Positions 9,273 to 21,100 of a stretch of 64,000 nucleotides of DNA are shown in pieces (positions within the stretch are counted from its first letter, which is position 1; each line of letters opens with the position of its first letter). A program made the translations under genes and the position numbers. The notes under the pieces are model-generated. The model saw nothing but the letters and a program-made list of their open reading frames with translations. It was not told where the DNA came from and did no database searches. Source of the DNA: Thelonectria olida (lineage: Eukaryota > Ascomycota > Sordariomycetes > Hypocreales > Nectriaceae); NCBI GenBank assembly GCA_020736575.1, contig JAGPYM010000009.1, positions 1,054,001 to 1,118,000 of the forward strand, read 5' to 3'.

Positions 9273-12200
9273 TGTTTTAATGATATGTTTGTGACAACCT
9301 ATTATGCTATTATAAAGTGGTCAACACTGACTAATCCCGGCTAATCGTCAATCATCTAGGGAATTTGCCAGCGAATCCTTCGACTCGACCATCAAATATC
9401 GTCCCTGCGGTATCATGTCTCATTAATTACTAATTGCGTCCTCGAATCTTTGAAGAGAAGCGTTTCTTGTGTGGCCAATGCTTGTCCATGCAAAATCAAG
9501 GATTGATTGATAGCGGAAACAAAGTTATGGGCACTTCAAGCCACGAACGTCATTCTGTTCCTGCATGATCCATGGCAACTAATTAAGTCTAAATATTCCC
9601 CTTGCGGTTTCTTGATTCTATCCGTATGCGAAATACGAATACTTCCGTGAGAATGGCTCTGTGCCTGCTGCCAAGGAGAGCAACGCCCACTTGCACGACG
9701 TTAAAGCATGAATCTGGTTTCAGACTGAACGGAAAGCAACATCGTTAGGTTGCGGATATTGTATGGGAAGCCTCGTAGGTAGGAAGGTCCATGAAGACTT
9801 CATTAGTCTGCCTCTACAAGTTAAGGGCTCTTATTGAAGGTGAGAGAACAAGCTGCGCAGTCCGCTCCCTATACTTGCGTATCACATGACAACATCAATT
9901 CGCATGCCAGTCGATAACAGCAAGCCAGTGCCCTCAATGAAGAGCACGCGGCATCGTCCACGGCAGCATCCACGACGAGGGAGGCCTCGATTTTTGCATC
10001 ACACATTTGGCATTCAATGGTCAGGGATGGACGGTTGGGTGTGGCATTTTTTGGCGGTCTCGCAATGTCCTTGGCGAGGAACGGGAGTTTGTGCCACTGC
10101 TGCTGTTCAAATTAGGTTGTGGCTATGGTGGCTTTAAGCTTTGCAATGGCCAGCCAACCCAGCGGGCCAGGAGGTTCAAGTCCGGGGGAGCGACAGCGAG
10201 CGTTTCGGGTGAGAGACAAGGAGGGAATTCTGGGGTTGTGAGGTTGGAAACCAGGTTGTTAAGGTGTGGTGCGTTTCGGAGAAGCCGTTACGATGTACGA
10301 ATAGTAGGTTGGGAGAGGGGGACTGGCGTCGGCCGTGGCCGTGACAAGGGAGAGAGTTGTGTGTGTGTGTGTTATCCCTTGTGTCCAGCGGCAGTTGTGG
10401 CAGGTGACAAGGGTGACTGCGGACTGAAGTTTCAACGAAGGGATTCTGCTGAATGAATGAAGCTGCAGGGGTTGGGACTGGTCGACTTGGGAGAAGATAG
10501 TGGGGGCCAGACCGGCCATCTCAGCTGAACCAGCATCCTGTTAGCGCCTCCGTCGCGAACTGGACTGAGAGAAAGATTGGGCGTGTGCGTGTGCACTGCG
10601 AAAGGGTGGATTGCCTGCTGGAATGGGGGACGAATGCACCCAAGGGATGAAAGACATCATCGGCTAGCTCATGGCCGATCGGCAGTTGCGTCTGTGATGA
10701 CGAGAGACAAGAGTTTAAGAGAGAATCAGAACACCTTTGACAGCCAAATGACTCTCATCATGTCTCTTGGGATGTTTGGGTTTGGGGACGGGAACGTGGA
10801 AATCCATGGCCCAAAGCTCCCAAGCTGAGATGCTGACGTAAACGATTCAGACTAGTTCATCGCTGTAGATCGAGCTTTGTCTGGTGGGACGATTTGGAAA
10901 TTGGGAGGTCTTTGACTTAAGCCCGGAGCGTGCCAAGTGCCAAGCGAGGGACAGATCGGCCATGGACTTGCCGTCATTGAAGCCGAACAAGGTGCTCTAA
11001 ATGTGCTCCCGACAACAAAATGCAGAACAAGCCACTACCAATCCGTCGTTGGGCTGCAGCCATCGACTCATTTGGCAGCCCAGAAAGGCACCAGGAGATA
11101 CACTTGGCGTCATGGTTAGAGGGAAACGTTTGTGTTTGGGCAAGGATTGTGACGGCCTCTCTTGACCGCAACAATGGACATTAATGAATGACTGGAGTGG
11201 TGTTTCGGTCCGTCGACACGGGTCTGCGGCGTCCCGACAGGCGGCACACATCGGCACTTCATCCCAACTTGGCAGACGTCGCGAGCGGCAATGAGAGATT
11301 CCGGGAGGACGATCATTTTGATGTTACCAGGTGCACGGCGAAGGAGCTCACATGAAAGAGAAGGGATAGAAATGAAGGGCAAAGAGAGTCAGTTAGTCGT
11401 TGACATCATGACGATCCTTGTTCAGCTGTCGTTGTAGGTCTAGGCCTGCGGACGGCAGGCGAAGTAGGCAGTGCAAGAGGACTATCAACAGCGGCAAGCG
11501 ACACTACCAGCGTCGTTGAAGTGGGAGCATGACAACCATCCGAGCTGAGACGCATCGGGGCTTCATATTCTCGTTTAAAGTCGGGTGTGGCACATGTTGT
11601 GCGTTGTTACGGCGTAGCAGAAAGAAAAGGGAAGCAAAAAAACTCTGTGAGGGACGAGCCTCGGCCTTGATGGACCTCGCAATCTGCACTCTGTGCGATA
11701 ATTCTCTTGTTTCTTCTTCGTCCGTTGCTTCTCTCCCGTTGTCGTCTTGACGCGTTGCCTCCCCCACCGCCCCCCGGCCGCTAGGTCGAGAATTAGCACA
11801 GGGCCAGCAAATAGCCTGGAATACTATTAGTGGAGCAGGTCTCCAAGCGACCAGAATAGCGTTGATGGAGACGGAAAGTTCAAGGGGGGGCACGGTCCAG
11901 TAGCCAAGCGCGCATCAGCCGAGATGAGCTCTTCAGTTGCACGCCCTTTCAGGAGACGAAGTGGCTTTTCCATGTGCCGGAGCAAGGAACAAGAGCCTTA
12001 TTCGCGTCGAGATAGGGTTACATGGGGTGATGTGAAGAGGGTGATCCCGTGCAGGCTTTCTACCCCAGGCAGGAGACGATCCATTCTTGCTTTTCCTGAG
12101 AGAGGAATTTCTCTCACTGTGACATTTCGTTTCAAGTTCCTGCACGTACATAGACGGGGATGGGAGATTCCTTCATGTCTGTTGGTGTTGGTGGAGGGGG

Positions 12201-13711
12201 ACATGCGCAGCTGTTAGTCACGAGCTGGTGGGAGCTGGAGCACACAAAGCAATGCCATGCATTGGATGGATTCCTGTCATGGATGGGTACAGATGCAAGC
12301 GTGGCCAGAGTGATCAGTGATGCTGGTGGTTGATCACCGCATGACGCCCCTGTCGACAGTGTACTGATATGCCAAGGCCGAGTTCAAAGAGATGGCAGAT
12401 GCGATGATGCATTTGGCAATTGACTTTGCTGTTTATTAGTGGCAGCATGGACGGCAAACGTTTGTGACAAGATACGAAAAACCAGAGAAATGGGCGGGAA
12501 TGCATCGTTCGCTGTGCTAAGCAACGGCCCAGGGTGTTTCCAAGGTTTGGGTTTCAGGGACTTGGCCATGCAACCTCGACCCCGTTGTGACGTATCCGAT
12601 GCGACCTTGACCCTGATCGATGGGAGGATGGTGTCCCTACTACCACCTAGGAGCAATAGGTAAATCAGTCAATCAGTCGAGGACACGGCCCAGACCAAGG
12701 CCAACCCCGTTCAGCAAGGCATGGGATAGCATCGACTCGTACGGCATTGCGACGGTAGAAGAAAAGAGTGAAACTGGAAACCTGGACCCGCGGGAGAATC
12801 ATTGCGGACGAGCTGAGGCCTGCACGACAGAACCACACCACTATCACCAAAAGTGCCAACCACCCAGCAGCATATCGTCGTCAACCACCAGCATTCGAAC
12901 GCATACCCAACCACCAAGAACCAACCCAACTTGGACTCTCTGGGAAACTGAACACGTTCTGTCGATCCTTCCACGCGTATTCTCTCTGGCCTCTTTTCGG
13001 ACCGCTCCAGAACCGCATCGCTTGCGTGTATTGAAGTTGAGACATTGACTTGGATTTGTTAGGGTAACATTGTGGCTCGTTGGATGCCTCCTTTTTCGTC
13101 CTTCCATGCTTCTCCCTGCTGCCTCTTTGACAACGCACATTCTTCCTACGTATTTAATTCTTGAAAATACAGAATTCCGTCGCAAAGTAATTTCTGATCT
13201 ATCCAACACCGCTTCTTGGACATTTGACTGAAAATTTCATCATCGTCAGTCGCAGCTTCCTCCAAGGAATTGATTGCGCCTAATTTTCCCTAATTTACCT
13301 GGCACCTGCCCGGCCCCACGCCAACCACCACCTAAACCAAGCTGGAAGGCACGCCCCAGCCCGCTCTACGAAACGCCCCCTCATCATCCACACCCACCCC
13401 CAGCAATCTCTACCAACTTTAGCTCCAATCTCCAGCTGGCCTAGGTCCTTAAGTCCCCCTTCCATCACGAACCTCCACCGCTCTGGCGCTCTGTCTAACC
13501 GCCAACGCGCAGAGCCCAAGCTCAACCCACAAGGCTTTAACACCCCAGCTCCCTCCCTCCATTTAATTCTTGGATTGTCTTCTTTCTTTTGTGTTGCTCC
13601 AGAACGTCAAACCCTTGCGAATACCAGACTCCTCTCGCCAACAAGAGATTCGAGTCCAACTTCAACTAATAATTACGACACCTAGAGGGAGTCTGTTGGC
13701 CCTTCGTCACC
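9273..13711. other. 4.4-kb tract without a supported gene, upstream of the CSC1-like gene
   Basis: I find no frame with recognisable protein sequence here. The open frames present (the longest about 150 codons) are rich in Arg, Cys and Trp and look random. A (GT)n run of about 14 bases lies near 10358. From about 12,850 the plus strand becomes C/T-rich, typical of a fungal 5' leader, and the last several hundred bases probably belong to the CSC1-like transcript. The tract is not strongly A/T-rich, so repeat-induced mutation is not evident. Confidence 0.5.
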
Positions 13712-16512
13712 ATGAGTGGTTTCGTCGATTGGATCAAGAAGAATCTCCCGTCGGATCCCAACTCCGGCGAGGCTCGAGATGATGAGCCACAGTCACTATG
13801 GGGTTAGTCATGATATACAATTCCCTGAACCGCAGATTGCTAACCACTCCTCAGGTATGATCGATACCTTGATCCCTGTGCTCATTGCCGCCGCCGTCTA
13901 TGTCATCATCTTCCTCATTCTTCGACGCTCCCAATCCCGCTTTTACGCACCTCGAACCTACCTGGGTTCTATCCGAGAAAAGTACGCTGACCCCGATTTT
14001 GCCTTAACATCTCGACCGGTGTTTCTAACGCCACCATAGTGAACGAAGCCCCGAACTCGCCAGCGGCCTATTTGGCTGGATCGGCTCCTTCTGGAAAATC
14101 CCCGATACTTATGCGCTGCAGCACCAGAGCCTCGACGCCTATCTGTTCATCCGCTACCTTCGCATCATCTGCACCATCTGCTTCGTCAGTCTCTGCATCA
14201 CCTGGCCTATTCTTTTCCCGATCAACGCCACTGGCGGCGGAGGCCAGAAGCAGCTAGAGGTTTTGTCGTACAGCAACATCAACATCGATTCACAAAAGAA
14301 CCGTCTCTACGCCCATGCTTTGGTCGCGTGGATTGTCTATGGCTTTTTGATGTACATGATCCTCCGCGAGTGCATCTTCTACATCAATGTCCGCCAGGCC
14401 TTCCTCCTCTCTCCCAGCTACTCGAAGCGCATTTCGTCTCGCACCGTCCTGTTCACCTCCGTTCCCGAAGAGTACCTTGACGAGACCCGCATTCGCAACC
14501 TTTTCCACGAGACTGTCCAAAATGTCTGGCTTGTGGGCGATTCCAACGATCTCGACAAGTTGGTCAAGGACCGCGACGACGCTGCCATGAAGCTGGAGAA
14601 GGGCGAGGTTAAGCTGCTCAAGCTCGTCAACAAGGAGCGTATTAAGGCTATGAAGAAGGGTGGTGAAGTTGCCGAGAAGTCCCCTGCCAATGCCGATCCC
14701 GAGTCTGGAAACATTGCTGCTCGCTGGATTCCTGACAAGAAGCGTCCCTCGCACCGTCTTGGTCCCCTAGGTCTCATTGGTAAGAAGGTTGACACCATTG
14801 AGTGGGGTCGTGAGGAGCTTCACAAGCTTATCCCTGAGGTCGACGCTGCCCAGGCCGACTTCATTGCTGGTAACGCCAAGAAGGCCCCGGCCGTCTTTGT
14901 CGAGTTCTTTACCCAGTCCGATGCCCAGGCCGCTTTCCAGACCGTCGCTCATCATCACGCCCTTCACATGGCTCCCCGCTACATTGGCGTCCAGCCCAGC
15001 GAGGTTGTTTGGAAGAGCTTGTTCATTCCCTGGTGGCAGTTGTTCGTCCGTCGCTATGCCGTGTATGCCTTCATTGGTGTTCTCATCATCTTCTGGGCCA
15101 TTCCTGTTGGTGTTGTCGGTCTCATTTCCCAGGTTTCCACTTTGAAGCAGCTTCCCGGTCTCACTTGGCTTGACAAGATCCCCAAGGCAATTTTGGGTGT
15201 CATTTCTGGTCTATTGCCATCGATTGCTCTCTCGATTCTCATGTCTTTAGTCCCCGTCATCATGCGCATGTGCGCCAAGATGGCTGGTGCCGTCTCGCTC
15301 TCCCAGGCCGAGCTCTTCACCCAGAATGCCTACTTCGTCTTCCAGGTTGTTCAGGTGTTCTTGATTCGAACCATCACCGATACCGCTTCTGGCGCTGTCG
15401 TCAAGATTGTCCAGAACCCTGATGGTGTCTTCGATCTTCTGTCCAAATCTCTTCCCACCTCTTCCAACTTCTACATCTCCTACTTTATTGTTCAGGGTCT
15501 CACTATCGCTGTCAGCGTTCTGACTCAGGTTGTGGGCTGCTTCATCTTCCAAATCATGTACAAGTTCCTGGCTGGCACTCCCAGAGCCATGTACACAAAG
15601 TGGACTACCCTGAGCAGTCTGTCGTGGGGAAGTTTGCTACCCGTCTACACCAACATTGCTGTTATCAGTGAGTCTTCTGTTAACCCGTCCAGCGACAATT
15701 AGCTAACAACGTTAACAGGCATCACCTACGCGGTCATTGCTCCCCTGATGCTTTTCTGGTCTACCCTTGCCATGGGTCTCTTTTACCTCGCTTACCGGTA
15801 CAACATTCTCTTTGTCACCGACACCGTCATCGATACTCGCGGTCTTATCTACCCCCGCGCTCTCAAGCAGCTCTTTGTCGGCATCTACCTAGCCGAGGGG
15901 TGCATGGTCGGAATGTTCATTGTCTCCAAGGCTGCCGGCCCCGCGGCGTTGATGGTTATCTTCCTTATTTTCACCGTCCTGTTCCAGATCACCATTTCCA
16001 AGGCCCTTGACCCACTTCTGTACAGCCTGCCTCGATCTCTCCAGATTGAGGAGGAGGCGATCCAGAGGAGCCAGCCAGTATCCGATGCCGAGGTTGGCCA
16101 GACGAGCACCAACGGCGAGAGCAAGCATGGCAAGGTGCTCGGCAAGCTCGCTCCTGGAACTGGAAGCCCCCAGAAGAAGGGCAACTTCTTCATGAAGTGG
16201 CTCAAGCCCTGGATGTACGCCGATTACGCCACCCTTCGTGCCCTTGTGCCCCAGGACCAAGTTGCCGAGCTTGAGCGCCAGTACACTGAAGAGGTCGAGT
16301 CCAATGCCTACTTTACGCCATCTGCCACTAGCCCAACTCCCGTCCTTTGGATCCCTGAGGACCCTGCCGGTGTTTCGAAGCAGGAGGTTGCACTCACGAG
16401 CAAGGTCATTCCCATTTCGGATGAGGGCTGCTCACTGGACGACAAGAACCACATTGTGTGGGATACCGTTGGAGCCCGACCTCCTGTCTGGAGCGAGAAG
16501 ATTTACTACTAG
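13712..16512 (+). CDS. CSC1/OSCA-type calcium-permeable osmosensitive channel (DUF221, PHM7 family)
   Basis: The model is join(13712..13802,13855..13981,14040..15667,15719..16512), 879 aa. All three introns are 50-60 nt and GT-AG, and the phases agree. Splicing yields the expected N terminus with TM1 at about residues 33-53 ('MIDTLIPVLIAAAVYVIIFL'), then 'YLGSIRENERSPELASGLFG'. The domain order is the N-terminal RSN1_TM segments, the cytosolic PHM7_cyt region ('VLFTSVPEEYLDETRIRNLF'), a multi-pass DUF221 core with hydrophobic blocks at 15,050-15,960, and a C-terminal extracellular-type tail ('KPWMYADYATLRALVPQDQ'). The family forms mechanosensitive or osmosensitive cation channels; some fungal members act in trafficking (Rsn1, Phm7). 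Length is normal. Which paralogue it is cannot be decided by eye. Confidence 0.93.
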
Positions 16513-18166
16513 ATAGGGATTTTTTAATGCATGATACCCAAAGTGCCTGTGGCTATTAGGCGGACAGGATGTATGATTTGTTAGAAGATAGGTGGATATG
16601 GGGTGGATGGATATCGGAGGAAGGATATGTGGTCGGTCTATTATTAGGAAAAGAGGAGGACATTCAACAAGGAGATGGATTATTCCAGTATTTGGTGCAC
16701 AGTGGGGAGGGAGGTGGGGTGCTAATTCTAATGCATGCACGATAATTAATGAACAAGTCTTGATCTTATCCACGCTTATGAACTGCCCGATTGACTAAGG
16801 GTCGTGGCCTGATGTCGAGTCATTTCCTTGATCCCTGAAGGTTCAACATGGCTGACTCCGTCACTCTCTGGTGGGCGGTTGATATGGTAACGAGAAGCAA
16901 CTAATTGAATTCAAGGTCTCTTGGGCCGCAAACTGCTGGGCTTCCCGTTAGTAGTGCAGGGGTGCGAGACGGATCAAGAAGCGGGAACATTAGCTACGGC
17001 AGTAGAGTGGTGTCTGGTGGTGCGAGGGAGAGGGAAAATCTCTTATTGAATGGTGAGGTTTGTTGGGTCTGTCAAAGTGTTTGTTTGACAGGAGCGAAGG
17101 GGATCCTGGAGAAGGAGAGGGGCGACCTGCAGGATCACAAGCATAAGCTAGTTATCCGTTGTCACAAGCACAAATGTCATACAGATGGACGAATGCAGCT
17201 GTGATTGACGACGAGGTAAATATGCCATCCCAATGGCCACTTCACAATTGCCATTTGCGTCGCCCTCAATTGGTGGCGCATTCGCGAGTGCTTGTGACGG
17301 CGCCGCAGCGATACTTGGTGCCGCCATCGGCTGTCAACGACTCGACCCCACCAAAAAAAGTACAAGAGCTGTGTGCCGTTGCTCGGGAGACGCACGGCAG
17401 CCACAACAACCAAAACAACGCCAGAGCTGAATCCATCCCCGCCATCGGGCCCGTATGGCTTCATTGGTTGCGCTCGTCGCTTCTGTTATCGGATCATGGT
17501 CCCAGCGGGTCTTGCCATCGACAAGGGCCCCGGTGCTTGCGGCGAAGAGGGTAGGCCGTCGACAGCTCTGTTTCGCTGCTTTGGTTGAAGACGGGAGAGC
17601 TACCTTTAGGGCCCCTGTCACCTCGAATTCTTTTGCGATAGCTTTCCGCAAGAGGGAAGACGAGGCCACAAGGTTCGCGGCACAGACACACCTCTGTATC
17701 CATCTGTCTCCTCGCATGCGCATCCTTCCTCTTCTCTCTCACCTTACCTTTCACCCGTCTCTCTATTACCTACATACCCCATCCTCCTCTCTTGTGCGGA
17801 TCGTCTCCTCTCCTTTGCGCTTCAAGGTCGGCCAGATAAGCAGACCCGATATCTACTACGATCAAAGCCAAGCTTATTGTGCCTGGCAGACACCCGCTGA
17901 CAAGACGCTCCCCACCACGAAGCGAGCGACACGAACGCGCAGAGTGGAAAGGGAGAACCAGAGTACGGATCGCATACTCAGTAACTACATACAACAGCAA
18001 CAGCTCAACGATCCAGCCGGCGATGGTAATCTGAAGCGCATCGTCGGCGAAAGGTGCTTGCTGATGAGCACGACGAAACGACGGTTGACGAACGAACTCC
18101 AAACGTCCACATATCACTACTTTCGCACCTACGCTTCTCGATCCCGAGCAACCCTCCACATTCGAC
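16513..18166. other. Spacer: 3' end of CSC1-like gene and promoter/leader of kelch gene
   Basis: These 1654 bases contain no recognisable gene. An open frame of about 245 codons overlapping 17,455-18,192 is composed of leader-like low-complexity sequence, and I do not accept it. From about 17,690 the sequence is CT-rich and then A/C-rich, consistent with a long 5' UTR of the downstream gene. Confidence 0.5.
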
Positions 18167-21100
18167 ATGATGACTTCTCAAGCAGGGTCTAGCAGCAGCC
18201 GCCATACAAGGCGCGCATCTTCAATACTCACCACAGCCGCTGCCACCCTGTTCCTGGCAGCATCACCGCTCGCCTCGGCCCATTCTTTCCCCTACGTACC
18301 TACCCAGCTTCTCCTCCCTGGCCCTACGTGTGCCGAATCTACAACGCCTTGCGAGGGTGGCGATCTTGTCTACATCTTTCGCCAAACCGATGCTGGCGAT
18401 GTTCAGTTCCGCTCCTTGAACTATTCATCTGGCGTGACCCAGAGCCCAACTTTCGAGTCTCCTACCGACGGCGAACTGCCGTTCCTCAAAGACGAATCCG
18501 ATACTACAGCGTTTGGCGTCGCGAGAACACCCAATGGCACCTTGCTTGTGTACTCGGGAGACTGCGAGACAGGGAGCAGTCATGTCTGGAGCTATAGCGC
18601 GAGCGACAACAACGGATGGACGCAGCGTGGCCTCAACCGGAAAGGCAGCGGAAATCGAGCGCCAAACTTCCTCGGAGGCACAATTGCCTTTTCATTGAAT
18701 CTTGCTCCGGACATGGACCAACCTACCATTTACACCTACGGCGGTATGTGCAGCAGCCCTACCGACAACACGACGACCTGGCAGGGCGATGCCAACTACA
18801 CTAAGACGATGCTGAATGTTGCTCCTGACAGCAACGATGCCGACACGGACTTTGTTGCGAGTCTGGCCTCCACTGATGGACCTCGTACACCTATTGCCGG
18901 CTTCACCCTGACCGAGCTGACGCCGTCCATGACCAATAAGTCTGGCGTTGTGACGCAACAAGCCAGTTGGGTGTTGTTGGGTGGACACTCGGAGACTGCC
19001 TTTATCAACATGAGCACCGCAGCTGTGTGGAACTTGCCCGCTCAGTCTTGGTCGTATGTGGACATTCAGGCCCCCTCGACGAGCATCAAGACCGAATTGG
19101 CTGCCAGTAAGAGGAGCAGCAAGCAGAGGCGTCGAAGGGCTACGATTGATAACGTCTACAGTCGCTCTGGCCATACAGCGACGCTTAGTGAGGACGGCAT
19201 GTCCATCATCATCCTTGGTGGTTGGGTTGGAGATGTCGAGACGCCTGCGGAGCCACAGTTGGCCATTCTAGAGATGAGCGAGGCCTATAGTGGATGGCAA
19301 TGGAGCATCCCCCAGAAGCAGCCCAGTATGAGTATTTATGGCCACGGTGCTGCAGTCCTCCCTGGAAATGTCATGATGGTCTACGGCGGCTGGGAGATGA
19401 GCTCATCGTCCAGTAGCAAGGCAAAGCGCCAGATATCGACATCAACGCGGTTCTTCAACCTCACATCCAATACTTGGGCGTCGTCTTACAAGAACCCCAA
19501 TGTTAACAGCGAGATATCCGACGACGGCAACGCTCCTAAGCAAGATGGCCAGCCAAACTCGAAGCGTCTTGGGCTTGGTCTCGGATTGGGCTTCGGCCTC
19601 GCTGTTCTCATTGCCATCTGCATCGCTGTGTTTTGTTGGTACAGGAAGTACCAACGTCGTCGTCAAAATCGCGATCAAGCTGTTCGTGCCTTGTCACAAG
19701 ATGCAAACCACTTCCTGCCTGATCATGACGAGATGATGGAGCGCGACGACGAGCATTGGGACGGCGCTGCGTGGACCGGAAGCGGACAGGACCCTTATCA
19801 GGCTGGTGAGCGGTCCTTGGGTTACGAATCCCTCCGCACCACCCGCGGCGGCGCCTTTGGCGGGCCACTTCCAGGACTGCATATCCCGCGGAAGCCTGTG
19901 GTGCCGAGACAGTCTACGCGAGGCTATGCGCCGACAGGGACACGTCCGACGAGCTTTGTTTCTGCGCCGAACCAGATTCATCCGATCTATGAGGACGATG
20001 AAGAGGAATCATATCACCAACAAGCCCGTATCAAGGAGGATGTTCAGACGCCTACTTCGGATGCCCCTTCGGATCCTTTCCAGACTCCTGTTGCCAACAA
20101 CCCCCCTCCCATTCTTTTCGCATCTGGCGGTCGAGGCTCTGCTACGCCGAGCCCAGAGGGTCCACGACATGATCCTGAAGTACAGGACTGGGTCTCCGAC
20201 GTGGACGCCGCCGATGCCATGCTTGCCAGAATGAACAGCCGTGGTGGGCAAGGACGTGGATCTCCTACAAGACGCAACTCCTCTCGTGCGACAGCTTATC
20301 GCGATGATGAGTCTCGTAGTGGCTCCAACTTGTCCGAGTCAGCGCGCAGCGCTGCTGAGAGTCTCAAGGCGACCTCGAAGCGAGGCACTTTACCCGGTCC
20401 ATTGCTGCTAGCAGGTGGAGTTGATCATCCCAAGCCTGGCAGCTCCTCATCGAGCAGCTACAACACTGCCAGGTCCTCCTTTGGAGCCCTGCGAGCCGAA
20501 GGACCTTCGCTACTACTAGGGAACGATAACGGAGCGTACTTTGAGGATGAGCCGCCGCAGCCTTCGTCCCCATCTAAGAGTAAGCCTCGTCGGGGCTGGC
20601 TTGGCTCTCTGCGTCGTGTCTTCTCCAACTCCAGCACGCCTACTTCATCTCACGAGGACATGTCACAGATTCGACGGTCATTTGACCAGGAACCGTACGC
20701 CGGTGACTACGAGCCCGGCCTGGTCGGTCTGCATGGAGAGCTTCTGAGGCGGAAGCAGGGTCGACAGGGCTGGGAACAAGACGGTGAGGGCGCCGGACTG
20801 ACGGCGGCGGCTGGTGTGAACCGAAGCCCCGAGTCGGACTGGGACATCGAGCGCGCTGTGGAACAGCGATTGGTGCAGGTCATGTTTACAGTGCCGAGGG
20901 AGAGACTTCGCGTTGTCAACGGAGACGCGGATGGGTCTGATCCGGACGAGGAAGTGCCCGTCTTGCAGCCGCAGAGTGCTGTGCTCGTCGACCCGGAGAC
21001 GGAGACGAATGCTGGGAGCAGCATCAACGAGAAAATCCTGGAGCGGGATGAGCTGAGGGTGAAGGATGACGAGAAGATGGATGAGAAGCCTGACGTCGAG

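Noticed and set aside
10165..10190. T-arm-like GGTTCAAGTCC
   Set aside because: No matching acceptor, D or anticodon stems nearby, so not a tRNA.
9273..13711. Repeat-induced point mutation (RIP) as the cause of gene-poor tracts
   Set aside because: RIP leaves strongly A/T- and TpA-rich sequence; these tracts have mixed composition with many G/C-rich stretches.
17455..18192. 245-codon frame before the kelch gene
   Set aside because: Low-complexity leader sequence without protein-like pattern; overlaps the kelch start in another frame.
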